From the NCBI RefSeq assembly GCF_001469895.1, contig NZ_LOPY01000039.1:62001-126000 (forward strand): 64,000 bases of DNA, read 5' to 3'. Both the position numbers and the translations under genes were made by a program. Below the pieces are notes generated by a model that saw only the letters and a program-made list of their open reading frames with translations, made no database searches and was not told the DNA's origin. This document shows, one piece after another, positions 46,150 to 54,031 of this stretch (positions are counted from its first letter, which is position 1; the number at the start of each line of letters is the position of its first letter). This DNA comes from Pseudoalteromonas sp. XI10 (GTDB taxonomy: Bacteria; Pseudomonadota; Gammaproteobacteria; Enterobacterales; Alteromonadaceae).

Positions 46150-47727
46150 ATGCCACAACTTCAAGCTTTTAATTTATGTTATCAACATGGCAATGGTGAT
46201 GTTGTTTTTAACGACCTTTCATTTTCACTCACAGCTAAAGTCACCGCGTTAGTCGGCAGGAACGGCTGCGGTAAATCTATATTAGCGTCAATTCTTGCTA
46301 AGCAAAGAGAGCCTAGCTCTGGCAAGGTTGTTTGCCATTCAACCCTTGGCTTTTATAAGCAAATGAACGATGTAAATCAGGCTGAAAACCTAAAAATTGC
46401 AGAGGCTATTGGGCTAGAGCCTGTGTTTAATGCCCTTGATGCTATAAACCAAGGGCAAGTTACAGAGCAAAACTTAACTTTGCTTGAAGGTAATTGGGAT
46501 TTAGCAGAGCGCTTTAATGCAGAACTTATAAGGCTTGGCGTAAACAACAAAACCCCAAACTCATTAAGCAAATATTTAAGCGGAGGCCATCTTAGCCAAT
46601 TAAAGCTTTGGGCACTATTTACCTGCATAAAGCGCGATATTTTAATATTGGATGAGCCATCAAACCACCTAGATGCAAAAGGCAAAAGCTGGCTTATAAA
46701 GCAAATACACAACTTTAAAGGGCAATTATTACTAATAAGTCACGACCAAGAATTATTAGAACAAGCCCATGAAGTTTGGGAAATAACAACCCTTGGCTTA
46801 ACACAATATGGTATGTGTTTTTCTGAATACCTAATACAAAAACAGCAGCAAGTTGCTGCCCTTGAAAATAAATTAAACCACGTTGTTAAACAGCAAAGTA
46901 AGCTCAAGGCAGCAGAGCAACTACAAAAGCAAAAAGTACAAAAACGAGCAGGCCAAGGCGCAGCGCTGAGAAAATCAGGCAGCCAGCCTAAAGTGTTGAT
47001 GGATGCTAAAAAAGATAAAGCCAGCGCTAATTTATCATCACTAAGTAAAAATACCGCTAAGCGAGAATGTGAGCTCACACGTAATAAGCAACAACTTTCT
47101 AGCAAGCTTGAACAAACTAAAGCGCAGCAATTTTATTTAGCGCAATCAGATGCAGCTAAGCACCATAAAGTACTTAGCCTGGAAGGTGTTGTATTAGCAC
47201 ACGGCACAAAAAAGCCGCTTAATTTTCAGGTGTTCAGTGATGATAAAATTCATTTAGCGGGTGCTAATGGCACTGGTAAATCAACCTTACTTAAAACACT
47301 TATTTTCGAAATACCAGTAAAAGCAGGGCAGTTACATTGCAATCAAGCACTCTATTATTTAGACCAACATTTTACATTAATAAACAACGAGCTAACCCTG
47401 CTTGAAAACGTGATGACTTACTGTAAAAAACTAGATGAAAGCACCGCACGTACTCTACTTGCCAGTATTGGTTTTAGAAAAGACGCTGTTTTTAAAAAAG
47501 CCGAATTTTTAAGTGGTGGCGAGAAAATGAAGCTCGCTATGTTTATCGTCAGTAATATTGAAAGTACTGCATTTTTGTTACTCGATGAGCCCGATAATCA
47601 TCTAGACCTTGAGTCAAAACAGCTCTTGGCTCAGTCATTACGGGGTTTTAAAGGTGGGTTTATACTCGTAAGCCATGATAAATACTTTGTAGAAAGCATC
47701 GGCTGTAATAAGCAAATTGGTTTATAA
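46150..47727 (+). CDS. ABC-F family ATPase (possible antibiotic-resistance or translation factor)
   Basis: 525 residues with two ABC domains. Domain 1: GRNGCGKS, LSGGHLSQLK, ILDEPSNHLD. Domain 2: GANGTGKST, LSGGEKMKLA, LLDEPDNHLD. A Lys/Gln-rich linker of about 100 residues lies between them, including KRAGQGAALRKSGSQPK. There are no membrane segments, so it is an ABC-F protein acting on ribosomes. It is not EttA, Uup, YbiT or YheS. The ATG at 46150 has GGAGG 4 bases upstream; a GTG at 46111 would add residues that cross the hairpin. The leader suggests translational attenuation, as in ABC-F resistance genes. Confidence 0.88.
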   Translation: MPQLQAFNLCYQHGNGDVVFNDLSFSLTAKVTALVGRNGCGKSILASILAKQREPSSGKVVCHSTLGFYKQMNDVNQAENLKIAEAIGLEPVFNALDAINQGQVTEQNLTLLEGNWDLAERFNAELIRLGVNNKTPNSLSKYLSGGHLSQLKLWALFTCIKRDILILDEPSNHLDAKGKSWLIKQIHNFKGQLLLISHDQELLEQAHEVWEITTLGLTQYGMCFSEYLIQKQQQVAALENKLNHVVKQQSKLKAAEQLQKQKVQKRAGQGAALRKSGSQPKVLMDAKKDKASANLSSLSKNTAKRECELTRNKQQLSSKLEQTKAQQFYLAQSDAAKHHKVLSLEGVVLAHGTKKPLNFQVFSDDKIHLAGANGTGKSTLLKTLIFEIPVKAGQLHCNQALYYLDQHFTLINNELTLLENVMTYCKKLDESTARTLLASIGFRKDAVFKKAEFLSGGEKMKLAMFIVSNIESTAFLLLDEPDNHLDLESKQLLAQSLRGFKGGFILVSHDKYFVESIGCNKQIGL

Positions 47728-47786
47728 AATAGCCATTTATATATTAGCATGCTAGGGTGGTTGTAGGTACATTACAAGGAATGACT

Positions 47787-48167
47787 ATGAATTTTACAGC
47801 CGCTTACCGTATTTTTACTGCTTTATTCATGCTGATAGTAACCATAGGTTTAGGCATGACACTCAATGATTTTACCTCAGTAGTATACGTGTTCGTGCCG
47901 TTATTATTGATGCTAGGTACGTCATTTATGCTATTTTTTAAACAGCGAAAACTGCGATTAATGCTGTTTGCAGCACCAATCGTTATTCTTTACGGCTTTG
48001 GCTTTTACCCTTGGCTTACAAATTACCAAGAAGTCGCCGTTGCATCATCTACTTCAACCCTCGATTTTATCATTATCCCAGTATGGGCTACCTTATATGG
48101 CGCGGGTTTTGTCGTGCTGCATGAAATAGCGCTGGGTGTTTCTAAGGCGTTTAATTGGGGGAAGTGA
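47787..48167 (+). CDS. Hypothetical four-helix membrane protein
   Basis: 126 residues, not recognised. Four hydrophobic spans (about 8-26, 31-50, 56-73 and 92-112) with short polar loops. The ATG at 47787 is preferred to 47781 because AAGGA ends 6 bases before it. Last gene of the core region before the phage-like island. Confidence 0.7.
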   Translation: MNFTAAYRIFTALFMLIVTIGLGMTLNDFTSVVYVFVPLLLMLGTSFMLFFKQRKLRLMLFAAPIVILYGFGFYPWLTNYQEVAVASSTSTLDFIIIPVWATLYGAGFVVLHEIALGVSKAFNWGK

Positions 48168-48198
48168 AAAAAATTATTAGCCTTGGTCTTTCAGATAC

Positions 48199-48378
48199 AT
48201 GAATAAATTTGACTATATTTTTAATAATAAAATCTCAGATGAAATTGCAGACATTTACCGGGTTAGTAAGGAGTCGTATTATTTGGGCGAGTTGTACCGT
48301 AGAATCCGTAAGTATAGCGGTAGGTTATCAGCCCTAAATCAACGACCACAGGAAGTAGATAAAAGCATTCTTAATTAG
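48199..48378 (+). CDS. Small hypothetical protein, 59 aa, at the island's left edge
   Basis: MNKFDYIFNNKISDE start, then a helix-rich basic region (ELYRRIRKYSGRLSAL). It could be a small DNA-binding or phage-accessory protein; no family is recognised. There is no good ribosome binding site. The following micro-ORF starts 9 bases after its stop. Confidence 0.5.
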   Translation: MNKFDYIFNNKISDEIADIYRVSKESYYLGELYRRIRKYSGRLSALNQRPQEVDKSILN

Positions 48379-48387
48379 GTTGAATTT

Positions 48388-48495
48388 ATGTGGTGTGCAG
48401 CATTTAAGTCAACAGCAAGTTACAAGTATATAGTCGCTGAAATGGGTTTAACTGTTCAAGTAATTCAATCAAGAAAGAACATTGATCGCAAATAA
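48388..48495 (+). CDS. Micro-ORF, 35 aa, phage-remnant context
   Basis: Starts MWCAAFKSTASYKY and ends SRKNIDRK. Protein-like composition but short and without relatives I recognise. Probably a remnant of the island's phage genes. Confidence 0.35.
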   Translation: MWCAAFKSTASYKYIVAEMGLTVQVIQSRKNIDRK

Positions 48496-48549
48496 ATTCA
48501 GCATTGATTGCGTAAAGAGACTGACAAATCAACACTCGAGATAATTATG

Positions 48550-49233
48550 TTATGTTTTAGCTTCACTTGTGGAGCTAATTACAAACCTTTGATTCACCTT
48601 AGTTAGCTTCTTAGTCTCACATTCTACGAATATTATTTTATTGTTGTTCGAATAAATTACATACCCGCATACCTTTTCTTCCTGATCTTTTATTGTCAGG
48701 TTAGTTTTCAAGAAGTGTTTATAATTCTCTGTATTCTTCTCATATTCGTCTACATAATCATGAACCCGGTAAAAAGTGTGGTAAGTTAATGTTGAGCAAA
48801 CGATTAAATACATTATAACTTGAGGTTTACAGATAGCTGAAAACACAAAATTTCCTCTTTTAATGTCTTCAGACTTATTAAGAAGTTCTTGTGCAGATTC
48901 TGTCGAATTGGTGTAAATCAGATTCGAAATTTTCTTTTCAGCTACTTTTACTTCTAAGCTGTTTGAAAACATAAAGAACCAACTCACCCACTGTAAAATT
49001 AGAGTAATAATCAGCATAAAAACATTTAAGGATCTTTTAAGTCCAATAGAATCAAGGGTGAAGCTGTAAACCTCTGAAAAATCGATATACTTTAGATAAG
49101 ATACCTCCCACAATTGGAATATACTTGATGAAATATAAATACAGAAAAGAGTTGTACAAAGAATAACGAAGCTACTGAACACTATCCAATTATCCTTTAG
49201 ATAGTTTAAAAATTTTAAAATTATCTTTTCCAT
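48550..49233 (-). CDS. Hypothetical AT-rich membrane protein in the island
   Basis: 227 residues, not recognised. Three or four membrane helices (FSSFVILCTTLFCIYIS, LNVFMLIITLILQWVSWFFMF, PQVIMYLIVCSTLTYHTFY) and a charged middle (VKAEKK..NLIYTNSTESAQELLNKSED). Codon use is more AT-rich than core genes. It is opposite to the phage-like micro-genes flanking it, so it looks like inserted cargo. Confidence 0.65.
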   Translation of the reverse strand: MEKIILKFLNYLKDNWIVFSSFVILCTTLFCIYISSSIFQLWEVSYLKYIDFSEVYSFTLDSIGLKRSLNVFMLIITLILQWVSWFFMFSNSLEVKVAEKKISNLIYTNSTESAQELLNKSEDIKRGNFVFSAICKPQVIMYLIVCSTLTYHTFYRVHDYVDEYEKNTENYKHFLKTNLTIKDQEEKVCGYVIYSNNNKIIFVECETKKLTKVNQRFVISSTSEAKT

Positions 49234-49315
49234 GTATTACCTATAAGTAAAGCTAAAACGTCCTAATTTAATTGAGTTTATCTTCTATCTAGCTTTTTCT
49301 AAAGGAGATTCCTTA

Positions 49316-49420
49316 ATGAACACTAAAAATCGATTAATTACCGTTGGTATGGCACTAGCTGCTTTTGCTGTTATCAACAAAGTTCGCGCTCTGCGTCCAG
49401 TTAAAAACTTAATTAACTAG
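49316..49420 (+). CDS. 34-aa membrane micro-protein preceding the capsid remnant
   Basis: A single hydrophobic helix (LITVGMALAAFAVI) between basic ends (MNTKNR, KVRALRPVKN). AAAGGAG lies 9 bases before the ATG. Size and position match the small membrane proteins of corticovirus PM2, several of which are 30-45 residues; this is inference. The capsid-like remnant starts 9 bases after its stop. Confidence 0.6.
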   Translation: MNTKNRLITVGMALAAFAVINKVRALRPVKNLIN

Positions 49421-49429
49421 GAACCGTCA

Positions 49430-49599
49430 ATGCGCAATTTTTCTAAACTTCCAAGTATTACAGGCGTTGAACCAGGTAACACAGTTTCTTTCTACGTTCC
49501 CGTTGGCCTGAGATACTACAAAAATCTACTTCAAATATTCAGACGCAACATAAAACAGATTGGAAACTACTTAAAACCTACTCAAATACAATAGGTTGA
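49430..49599 (+). pseudogene. Frameshifted N-terminal remnant of a PM2-type major capsid protein (P2)
   Basis: The first 28 residues (MRNFSKLPSI, TGVEPGNTVS, then YVPVG) match the start of PM2 P2 (MRSFLNLNSIPNVAAGNS, then KLPIG) in spacing and key residues. Similarity then continues in another frame from 49512 (DTTKIYFKYSDAT against EVIDLRYSGVT) and in the third frame near 49562 (WKLLKTYSNTIG against RLLSTYKTLND). The open frame itself closes at 49594. At least two indels plus loss of the remaining ~200 codons are implied. The PM2 sequence is recalled, not searched. Confidence 0.65.
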
Positions 49600-49683
49600 G
49601 CATTATTAACGATGCCTACTAAGCACGAATCAAAAAGGATTTGAATGGTGGAGTTCATTGACATTTTATAGCTAAGTTCCTAG

Positions 49684-49785
49684 ACCGTAATTGGTTTGGC
49701 TAATTTGCGATTAAAAACGCAATACCGCGTTTTAATCGATGGTTTAGTTGATGCTGAAACCATAACGATAGCGGCTAAGGGGTAG
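49684..49785 (+). pseudogene. 33-codon C-terminal fragment of an unidentified phage-like gene
   Basis: A frame opening directly after a TAG reads TVIGLANLRLKTQYRVLIDGLV and so on to a TAG at 49783; it has good codon use but no start. It lies between the capsid remnant and the next micro-gene, so it is probably what is left after a deletion. Confidence 0.45.
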
Positions 49786-49788
49786 GGC

Positions 49789-49950
49789 ATGACAGTCGAT
49801 GCAAACTCAATAAACTTACTTTTCATTGTTATTGTGCAAATTGGTGGCGCGTTCGCCACCGTTGCCGCAGTGAAAACAGATATTACTTGGATTAAACAGG
49901 TAATTAAAAAACACGGTGAAGATATTACGAAACTACAGGACAAATTATGA
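49789..49950 (+). CDS. 53-aa single-helix phage-like protein
   Basis: MTVDANSINLLFIVIVQIGG gives an N-terminal membrane helix, followed by TDITWIKQVIKKHGEDI and a heptad-like C-terminus. This layout is common for small holin-associated or membrane proteins of tailless phages. The stop overlaps the next ATG by ATGA. Confidence 0.6.
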   Translation: MTVDANSINLLFIVIVQIGGAFATVAAVKTDITWIKQVIKKHGEDITKLQDKL

Positions 49951-50102
49951 TAGCAACATTAGGTAAATATTTAGCAGCTAAATTGCTGACCGAAGCATTT
50001 ATAAAACGAGTATGCTTAGCAACGGCTAAGCACTTAGCAAGTAAGTCAGAAAATAAGCTTGATGATGAAATTGTTCAGGCTTTACAGGATGCACTAAGAT
50101 AA
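49947..50102 (+). CDS. 51-aa phage-like micro-protein
   Basis: Starts MIATLGKYLAAKLL and ends VQALQDALR; two amphipathic helices, alanine-rich. Translationally coupled to the previous micro-gene. No family recognised; kept because of coupling and codon use. Confidence 0.55.
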   Translation: MIATLGKYLAAKLLTEAFIKRVCLATAKHLASKSENKLDDEIVQALQDALR

Positions 50103-50140
50103 GTACTGTGTAAGTTCATAGAATTTATTAAGGAAAAAGC

Positions 50141-50349
50141 GTGAGTGAAAAAACAATTTAGTTAATCTCATTTCATACTATTTTAAAAGCACAATGGAAT
50201 ATGCAAACTCTGATGAATTTAAAGAAAAGAAGATAGAAAATCAAAGGTTTATACTTAACCGTATAAAAGAAATTAAAGACGAGGACAACCCTGAATTAAA
50301 AAGGATTTTAGAAAACATTAAAAGTAATCTTAAGGCTAACTCTAAATAG
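50141..50349 (+). pseudogene. Frameshifted small gene with a run of six A
   Basis: GTG at 50141 has AAGGA 6 bases upstream, but the frame closes at a TAG (50159) after MSEKTI. Slipping back by one base at the A run (50148-50153) opens NNLVNLISYFKST and then MEYANSDEFKEKKIE, a charged helical protein ending at 50349. Either an indel in the A run inactivated the gene, or ribosomal/transcriptional slippage restores it. From the ATG at 50194 alone it would give 51 residues. Confidence 0.5.
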
Positions 50350-50366
50350 AGTTAGCCTTTATTTTT
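50332..50366. terminator. Bidirectional terminator inside the island
   Basis: A 12-bp perfect stem around GGCTAACTCT/AGAGTTAGCC, loop AAAT, then a T-rich run. It contains the stop codons of both convergent genes. Confidence 0.8.
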
Positions 50367-51040
50367 GAAAGGTCGTTGGTTACTTTGCGTATTCTTTTCA
50401 TCAAACTTACATCCCTAGAAATAATGCCATCTTCATATTCTTTTATAAGTTTAGGCATGGGTACACGCCCTCTAGACCATTGTGGGGCTAACTGCTTTGC
50501 CTCATATGATAAACCTTTCCCTAAATCATCAATAATATTACTTAACTCTTCAAGTAGAGGGTCAATGGTTTTGTGTAAATTATCATTGTAATACGAAAAA
50601 TCTGCTGAAAACTTGACTATTTCATACTGTATTTTTCTATATTCTGTCATTAAATCACTGAGCAGGTGAATTTTTTCAATCTTTTTTTCTTCTGTATAAT
50701 TAGCTGACTTTTTGTGTATGAGCTCTAGCATCCTTATATCTCTTATAATCTTGCTACTCGATTTATATAAAATATCATTAATAAAAGCTCTAAATTCTTT
50801 TGCGCCACTAAGACTCTGAATCGTTTTGTATTCTTTAATTGCAAAAACAAATGCTAAAATTGTAAAAACACCACCTAAAAAACTACCTATACTAGATAAT
50901 GTTACAGTAGCTGAATTCTTTTCACTTAACATTAATACTACGCCTAAAGAGGCTATTAAAAATAAAATTAAATAAATTATCCAAGTAAAATTAATAAATA
51001 ATTTCATGAAACTAAATTTGTTTTTTTGTTGTGAATCCAT
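50342..51040 (-). CDS. Hypothetical two-helix membrane protein with coiled-coil tail (defence-like layout)
   Basis: 232 residues from the ATG at 51040. Two membrane helices (WIIYLILFLIASLGVVLML and SIGSFLGGVFTILAFVFAI), then a long helical cytoplasmic tail. The 2TM start with a GSFLGG loop resembles proteins annotated as putative phage abortive infection (AbiC-like), though similarity is only in layout. Very AT-rich. An upstream in-frame start at 51106 would add 22 residues and is not preferred. Confidence 0.65.
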   Translation of the reverse strand: MDSQQKNKFSFMKLFINFTWIIYLILFLIASLGVVLMLSEKNSATVTLSSIGSFLGGVFTILAFVFAIKEYKTIQSLSGAKEFRAFINDILYKSSSKIIRDIRMLELIHKKSANYTEEKKIEKIHLLSDLMTEYRKIQYEIVKFSADFSYYNDNLHKTIDPLLEELSNIIDDLGKGLSYEAKQLAPQWSRGRVPMPKLIKEYEDGIISRDVSLMKRIRKVTNDLSKIKANSI

Positions 51041-51057
51041 CTTAAATTTCCATAAGT

Positions 51058-51076
51058 GCTGCACTAAAAGTGCAGC
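51058..51076. terminator. Hairpin upstream of the island membrane gene
   Basis: GCTGCAC/GTGCAGC stem with a TAAAA loop, just downstream of the decayed minus-strand gene. It could end that gene's transcript. Confidence 0.45.
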
Positions 51077-51083
51077 TATGATT

Positions 51084-51387
51084 TTATGCGGTTTTCTTAT
51101 CTCCATACTTTAACACAATATCTTTTAAAGCAAGCTGATCACTCATTTTGATTAAGTCATGACCAATGATTTTCAGCGTTTCACTGGCTTCAACTAGGTC
51201 ATACAAGTGTTCAATTTGAGCTTGTAGGGCATCTACATGGCTTTCGTTAAACGAAGCTTGTTGTAGAAACCAGTCATAGTTAATGAACTTAAAGCCATAA
51301 CGGTACGGGCAGTGAAACCAAAATTGCTTTTATATTTTTGGGAAGCCATACCAGAAAGGCATTTCAAATCTAGGTTTGTAATAACTT
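51084..51387 (-). pseudogene. Frameshifted phage-like gene on the minus strand
   Basis: Two minus-strand frames read as protein in succession. The upstream one (from about 51387, with ATG at 51349) gives MASQKYKSNFGFTARTVMAL and closes at TAG 51233. The downstream one gives DALQAQIEHLYDLVEAS, then SDQLALKDIVLK, and closes at 51084. One indel near 51235-51265 joins them into a protein of about 100 residues. No family recognised. Confidence 0.5.
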
Positions 51388-51769
51388 ACCGTTGTGGACT
51401 TATTTTAATGAAGTAAGGCGTGTTGAAAATTTACAAATTAAAAATGAGCAGTTCATAAAAAGCTATAACTTCGTGAAAACCAATATTAAACAAAAAAGGG
51501 CTGAAAAACCTTAAAATCTAACGACTAATGAACCTGCTTATAAAGATAAATATGTTATTTAACATAATATAAATTATAGGAAGTAAAGTATCTATACACA
51601 GCTATACCTATTCTCTGTGCATGTTAAGTCCAATACTAGACGGTATCGGACATTAAGGTGGTGTTTTATCATATTATTCATTTTATTAGTGCTTGTTTCT
51701 TGAGCTTAGTTATCTCATGACTTATATTAAAACTATCAACTTGAGATGTAACGATAAGATGTAAACGAT
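51388..51769. other. Gene-free stretch between island and receiver operon
   Basis: A plus-strand frame to 51512 reads protein-like (WTYFNEVRRVENLQ, then FIKSYNFVKTNIK) but has no start; it may be another gene end. From 51513 to 51769 the sequence is AT-rich and I see no gene or clear repeat; the promoter of the receiver operon must lie here. Confidence 0.4.
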
Positions 51770-52165
51770 ATGGAATTTGTGAAGCCGTTAGAACCTATTC
51801 TGATAATCGATGATATGCAAGATATCCGCGACTATCTAAATCAAATTTTAACTGGTCTTGGTTTTGACGATATTTTAGAAAGTCGAGATTTTGAATCAGC
51901 TAAAACAGTTATTGAAGAAAAGTCGCCTAACGTTATCTTTCTTGATATTGAACTACCTAATACTGACGGTACTGAAATTCTTGAATACTTAAATGACCGC
52001 CATCCTCATACTCATGTTGTTATGTGCTCAGGCCATAATAGCCTTGAGAATGTGCAAAACACTTGGGAATTAGGCGCTAAAGGTTTTATCGCCAAACCAT
52101 TCAACGCAAAAAAAGTCGACTCTGTTATGAAACGTCTAGAATTGATGGAAACCATAACAAATTAA
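51770..52165 (+). CDS. Stand-alone CheY-like response regulator
   Basis: 131 residues, one receiver domain without output. Acidic pair IIDDMQD (about 13-16), phospho-acceptor Asp in VIFLDIELPN, switch threonine replaced by a serine in MCSGHN, and lysine in IAKPFN. It is 7 bases upstream of moxR and so likely co-transcribed. It may regulate by protein contact, possibly with the MoxR ATPase, or be phosphorylated by an unlinked kinase. Confidence 0.9.
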   Translation: MEFVKPLEPILIIDDMQDIRDYLNQILTGLGFDDILESRDFESAKTVIEEKSPNVIFLDIELPNTDGTEILEYLNDRHPHTHVVMCSGHNSLENVQNTWELGAKGFIAKPFNAKKVDSVMKRLELMETITN

Positions 52166-52172
52166 GTAGTTT

Positions 52173-53066
52173 ATGAATTCGACAATCCAACTCATTATAG
52201 ATGACCTATCAACGGTCATTTTTGGTAAGCAACAACAAATCAAACTCGCCTTAACGTGTTTATTTAGTGAAGGCCACCTGTTAATTGAAGATTTACCTGG
52301 CATGGGAAAAACCACTTTATCTCATGCACTTGCCGCAGTTCTTGGCTTGTCATATCAACGTATTCAATTCACTAGCGATTTATTACCTTCTGACATTCTT
52401 GGTACAAACATCTTTGATGCTAAAGAACATAGTTTTACTTTTCATCAAGGCCCAGTATTTAGCCAAGTTGTATTAGGCGATGAAATTAATCGTGCAGGCC
52501 CTAAAACACAAAGTGCACTGTTAGAAGCAATGGAAGAAAAACAAGTGACGGTAGATTCGGTTAAACACGCCCTACCATCACCATTTTTTGTGATTGCAAC
52601 GCAAAATCCAGTGCATCAATCTGGTACTTACCCGTTACCTGAGTCACAATTAGACCGCTTTTTCATGCGTATTAGTTTAGGTTTTCCTGATAAACAAGCT
52701 GAGAAAAACCTCATTTTAGGCCTAAACAACCGTAATTATGACGACTTGCCTGTTCGCATTAATCCTGAGCAACTTGCTGTTATTCAAAAAGAAATTAATA
52801 AAGTAACGATAAGCAACTCGGTGGTTGATTATATCCTTGAGCTAGTTGCGTTTACTCGCCAAGATAAACATTTTGTAAACCCATTATCTCCAAGAGCCAG
52901 CATTGCGCTTGCCCGAGCTGCAAAGTCATGGGCGTATATTGAAGGTCGTGATTTTGTAATGCCTGAAGATGTAAAAGCGGTTTTTCCTAGTGTGACTGAT
53001 CACAGGCTTGGCTTAAACGCTGGTGACAGCGGCTATGCACTTAAACATGTGCCTGTAAGCTTATAA
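52173..53066 (+). CDS. MoxR-family AAA+ ATPase
   Basis: 297 residues. Walker A GMGKTT (43-48), Walker B VVLGDEINRAGPKTQSALLEAMEE region and sensor 1 FFVIATQNP. MoxR ATPases act as chaperones for maturation of membrane or VWA-domain proteins. It is encoded directly with DUF58 and transglutaminase partners, the standard grouping, but no VWA gene is present here. Confidence 0.95.
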   Translation: MNSTIQLIIDDLSTVIFGKQQQIKLALTCLFSEGHLLIEDLPGMGKTTLSHALAAVLGLSYQRIQFTSDLLPSDILGTNIFDAKEHSFTFHQGPVFSQVVLGDEINRAGPKTQSALLEAMEEKQVTVDSVKHALPSPFFVIATQNPVHQSGTYPLPESQLDRFFMRISLGFPDKQAEKNLILGLNNRNYDDLPVRINPEQLAVIQKEINKVTISNSVVDYILELVAFTRQDKHFVNPLSPRASIALARAAKSWAYIEGRDFVMPEDVKAVFPSVTDHRLGLNAGDSGYALKHVPVSL

Positions 53067-53069
53067 AAC

Positions 53070-54029
53070 ATGTTTAAGCGCCCTGCTTTTATTGATCAAT
53101 TTCGTCAGTCTGTTTTTAATAAGTTATTAAAAAACAAGCATAAAACCAACGAAATTGAGCTTCAACATAAAACAATTTATGTATTACCATCAAAACTTGG
53201 TGGACAGTTTTTACTAATTGCCTTACTGAACTTTGTTATGGGCATTAACTATCAAAACAACCTGATTTTAGCCATGGCGTATTTAATGGTGGTTGTTTTG
53301 GTGTTTGCGATACTCACCGGCTATAAAAATGTGAGAGGTTTGTCGGTCAAATACCAATCAGTTAATGATAGTTATGCGCCAAAAGCCCCTTTTGCTCGTT
53401 TTCAAATTCAAGCACAATCATACTGTGAACTTATAAAACTGGTTAATGATAACCTTGAATCTGAAACTGTGTCACTGCAAAGTAAAGAGAAAAAAAACGT
53501 TGAAATATCGCTTAAATGTAGTGAACGTGGTGCATATGACTTTGATAGAATAAAAATCATTAGTCACTTTCCATTTGGTTTGGTGTCTGTGTGGAGTTAT
53601 ATAGAGCCAACCGAAACGGTTTATGTTTACCCACAGCCTATCGCCGTTGAAAAGCTTGATACTCAGCTCCATGACAATGACGTACACGACGGCGATAACG
53701 CACAAGTTAAAGCCGGTAATGATGACTTTTATCAGCTTACTCCTTTTGTACAAGGTATAGCGCTTAATAAGGTATCGTGGAAACACTACGCTAAAACTCA
53801 GCAACTATTAACGAAAGAATTTACCAGTGACGCATCACAGGAATTAGCACTTAATTTCAATATGTTGAGTGGCAATAATGAGCATAGATTAAGCCAGTTA
53901 TGTTTTTTGGTGAACCAATTAACCGACCAACATATGGCGTTTTCGTTAACCTTACCCAATAAACACATTGCGAAAGGCCAAGGGATCAACCATCAAAAAG
54001 CCTGCCTACAAGCATTAGCGGAGTTTTAA
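53070..54029 (+). CDS. DUF58 domain protein
   Basis: 319 residues. Two membrane helices at about 45-85 (FLLIALLNFVMGINYQNNLILAMAYLMV region), then the DUF58 core, including CSERGAYDFDRIKIISHFPFGLVSVWSY and the basic segment LNKVSWKHYAKTQQLL. Typical MoxR partner in cell-envelope processes; reaction unknown. Start is 3 bases after the moxR stop; the next gene starts 2 bases after its own stop. Confidence 0.93.
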   Translation: MFKRPAFIDQFRQSVFNKLLKNKHKTNEIELQHKTIYVLPSKLGGQFLLIALLNFVMGINYQNNLILAMAYLMVVVLVFAILTGYKNVRGLSVKYQSVNDSYAPKAPFARFQIQAQSYCELIKLVNDNLESETVSLQSKEKKNVEISLKCSERGAYDFDRIKIISHFPFGLVSVWSYIEPTETVYVYPQPIAVEKLDTQLHDNDVHDGDNAQVKAGNDDFYQLTPFVQGIALNKVSWKHYAKTQQLLTKEFTSDASQELALNFNMLSGNNEHRLSQLCFLVNQLTDQHMAFSLTLPNKHIAKGQGINHQKACLQALAEF

Positions 54030-54031
54030 TT

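Noticed and set aside
46377..46712. Antisense ORF in the ABC-F gene
   Set aside because: Shadow frame; no start context and no recognisable domain.
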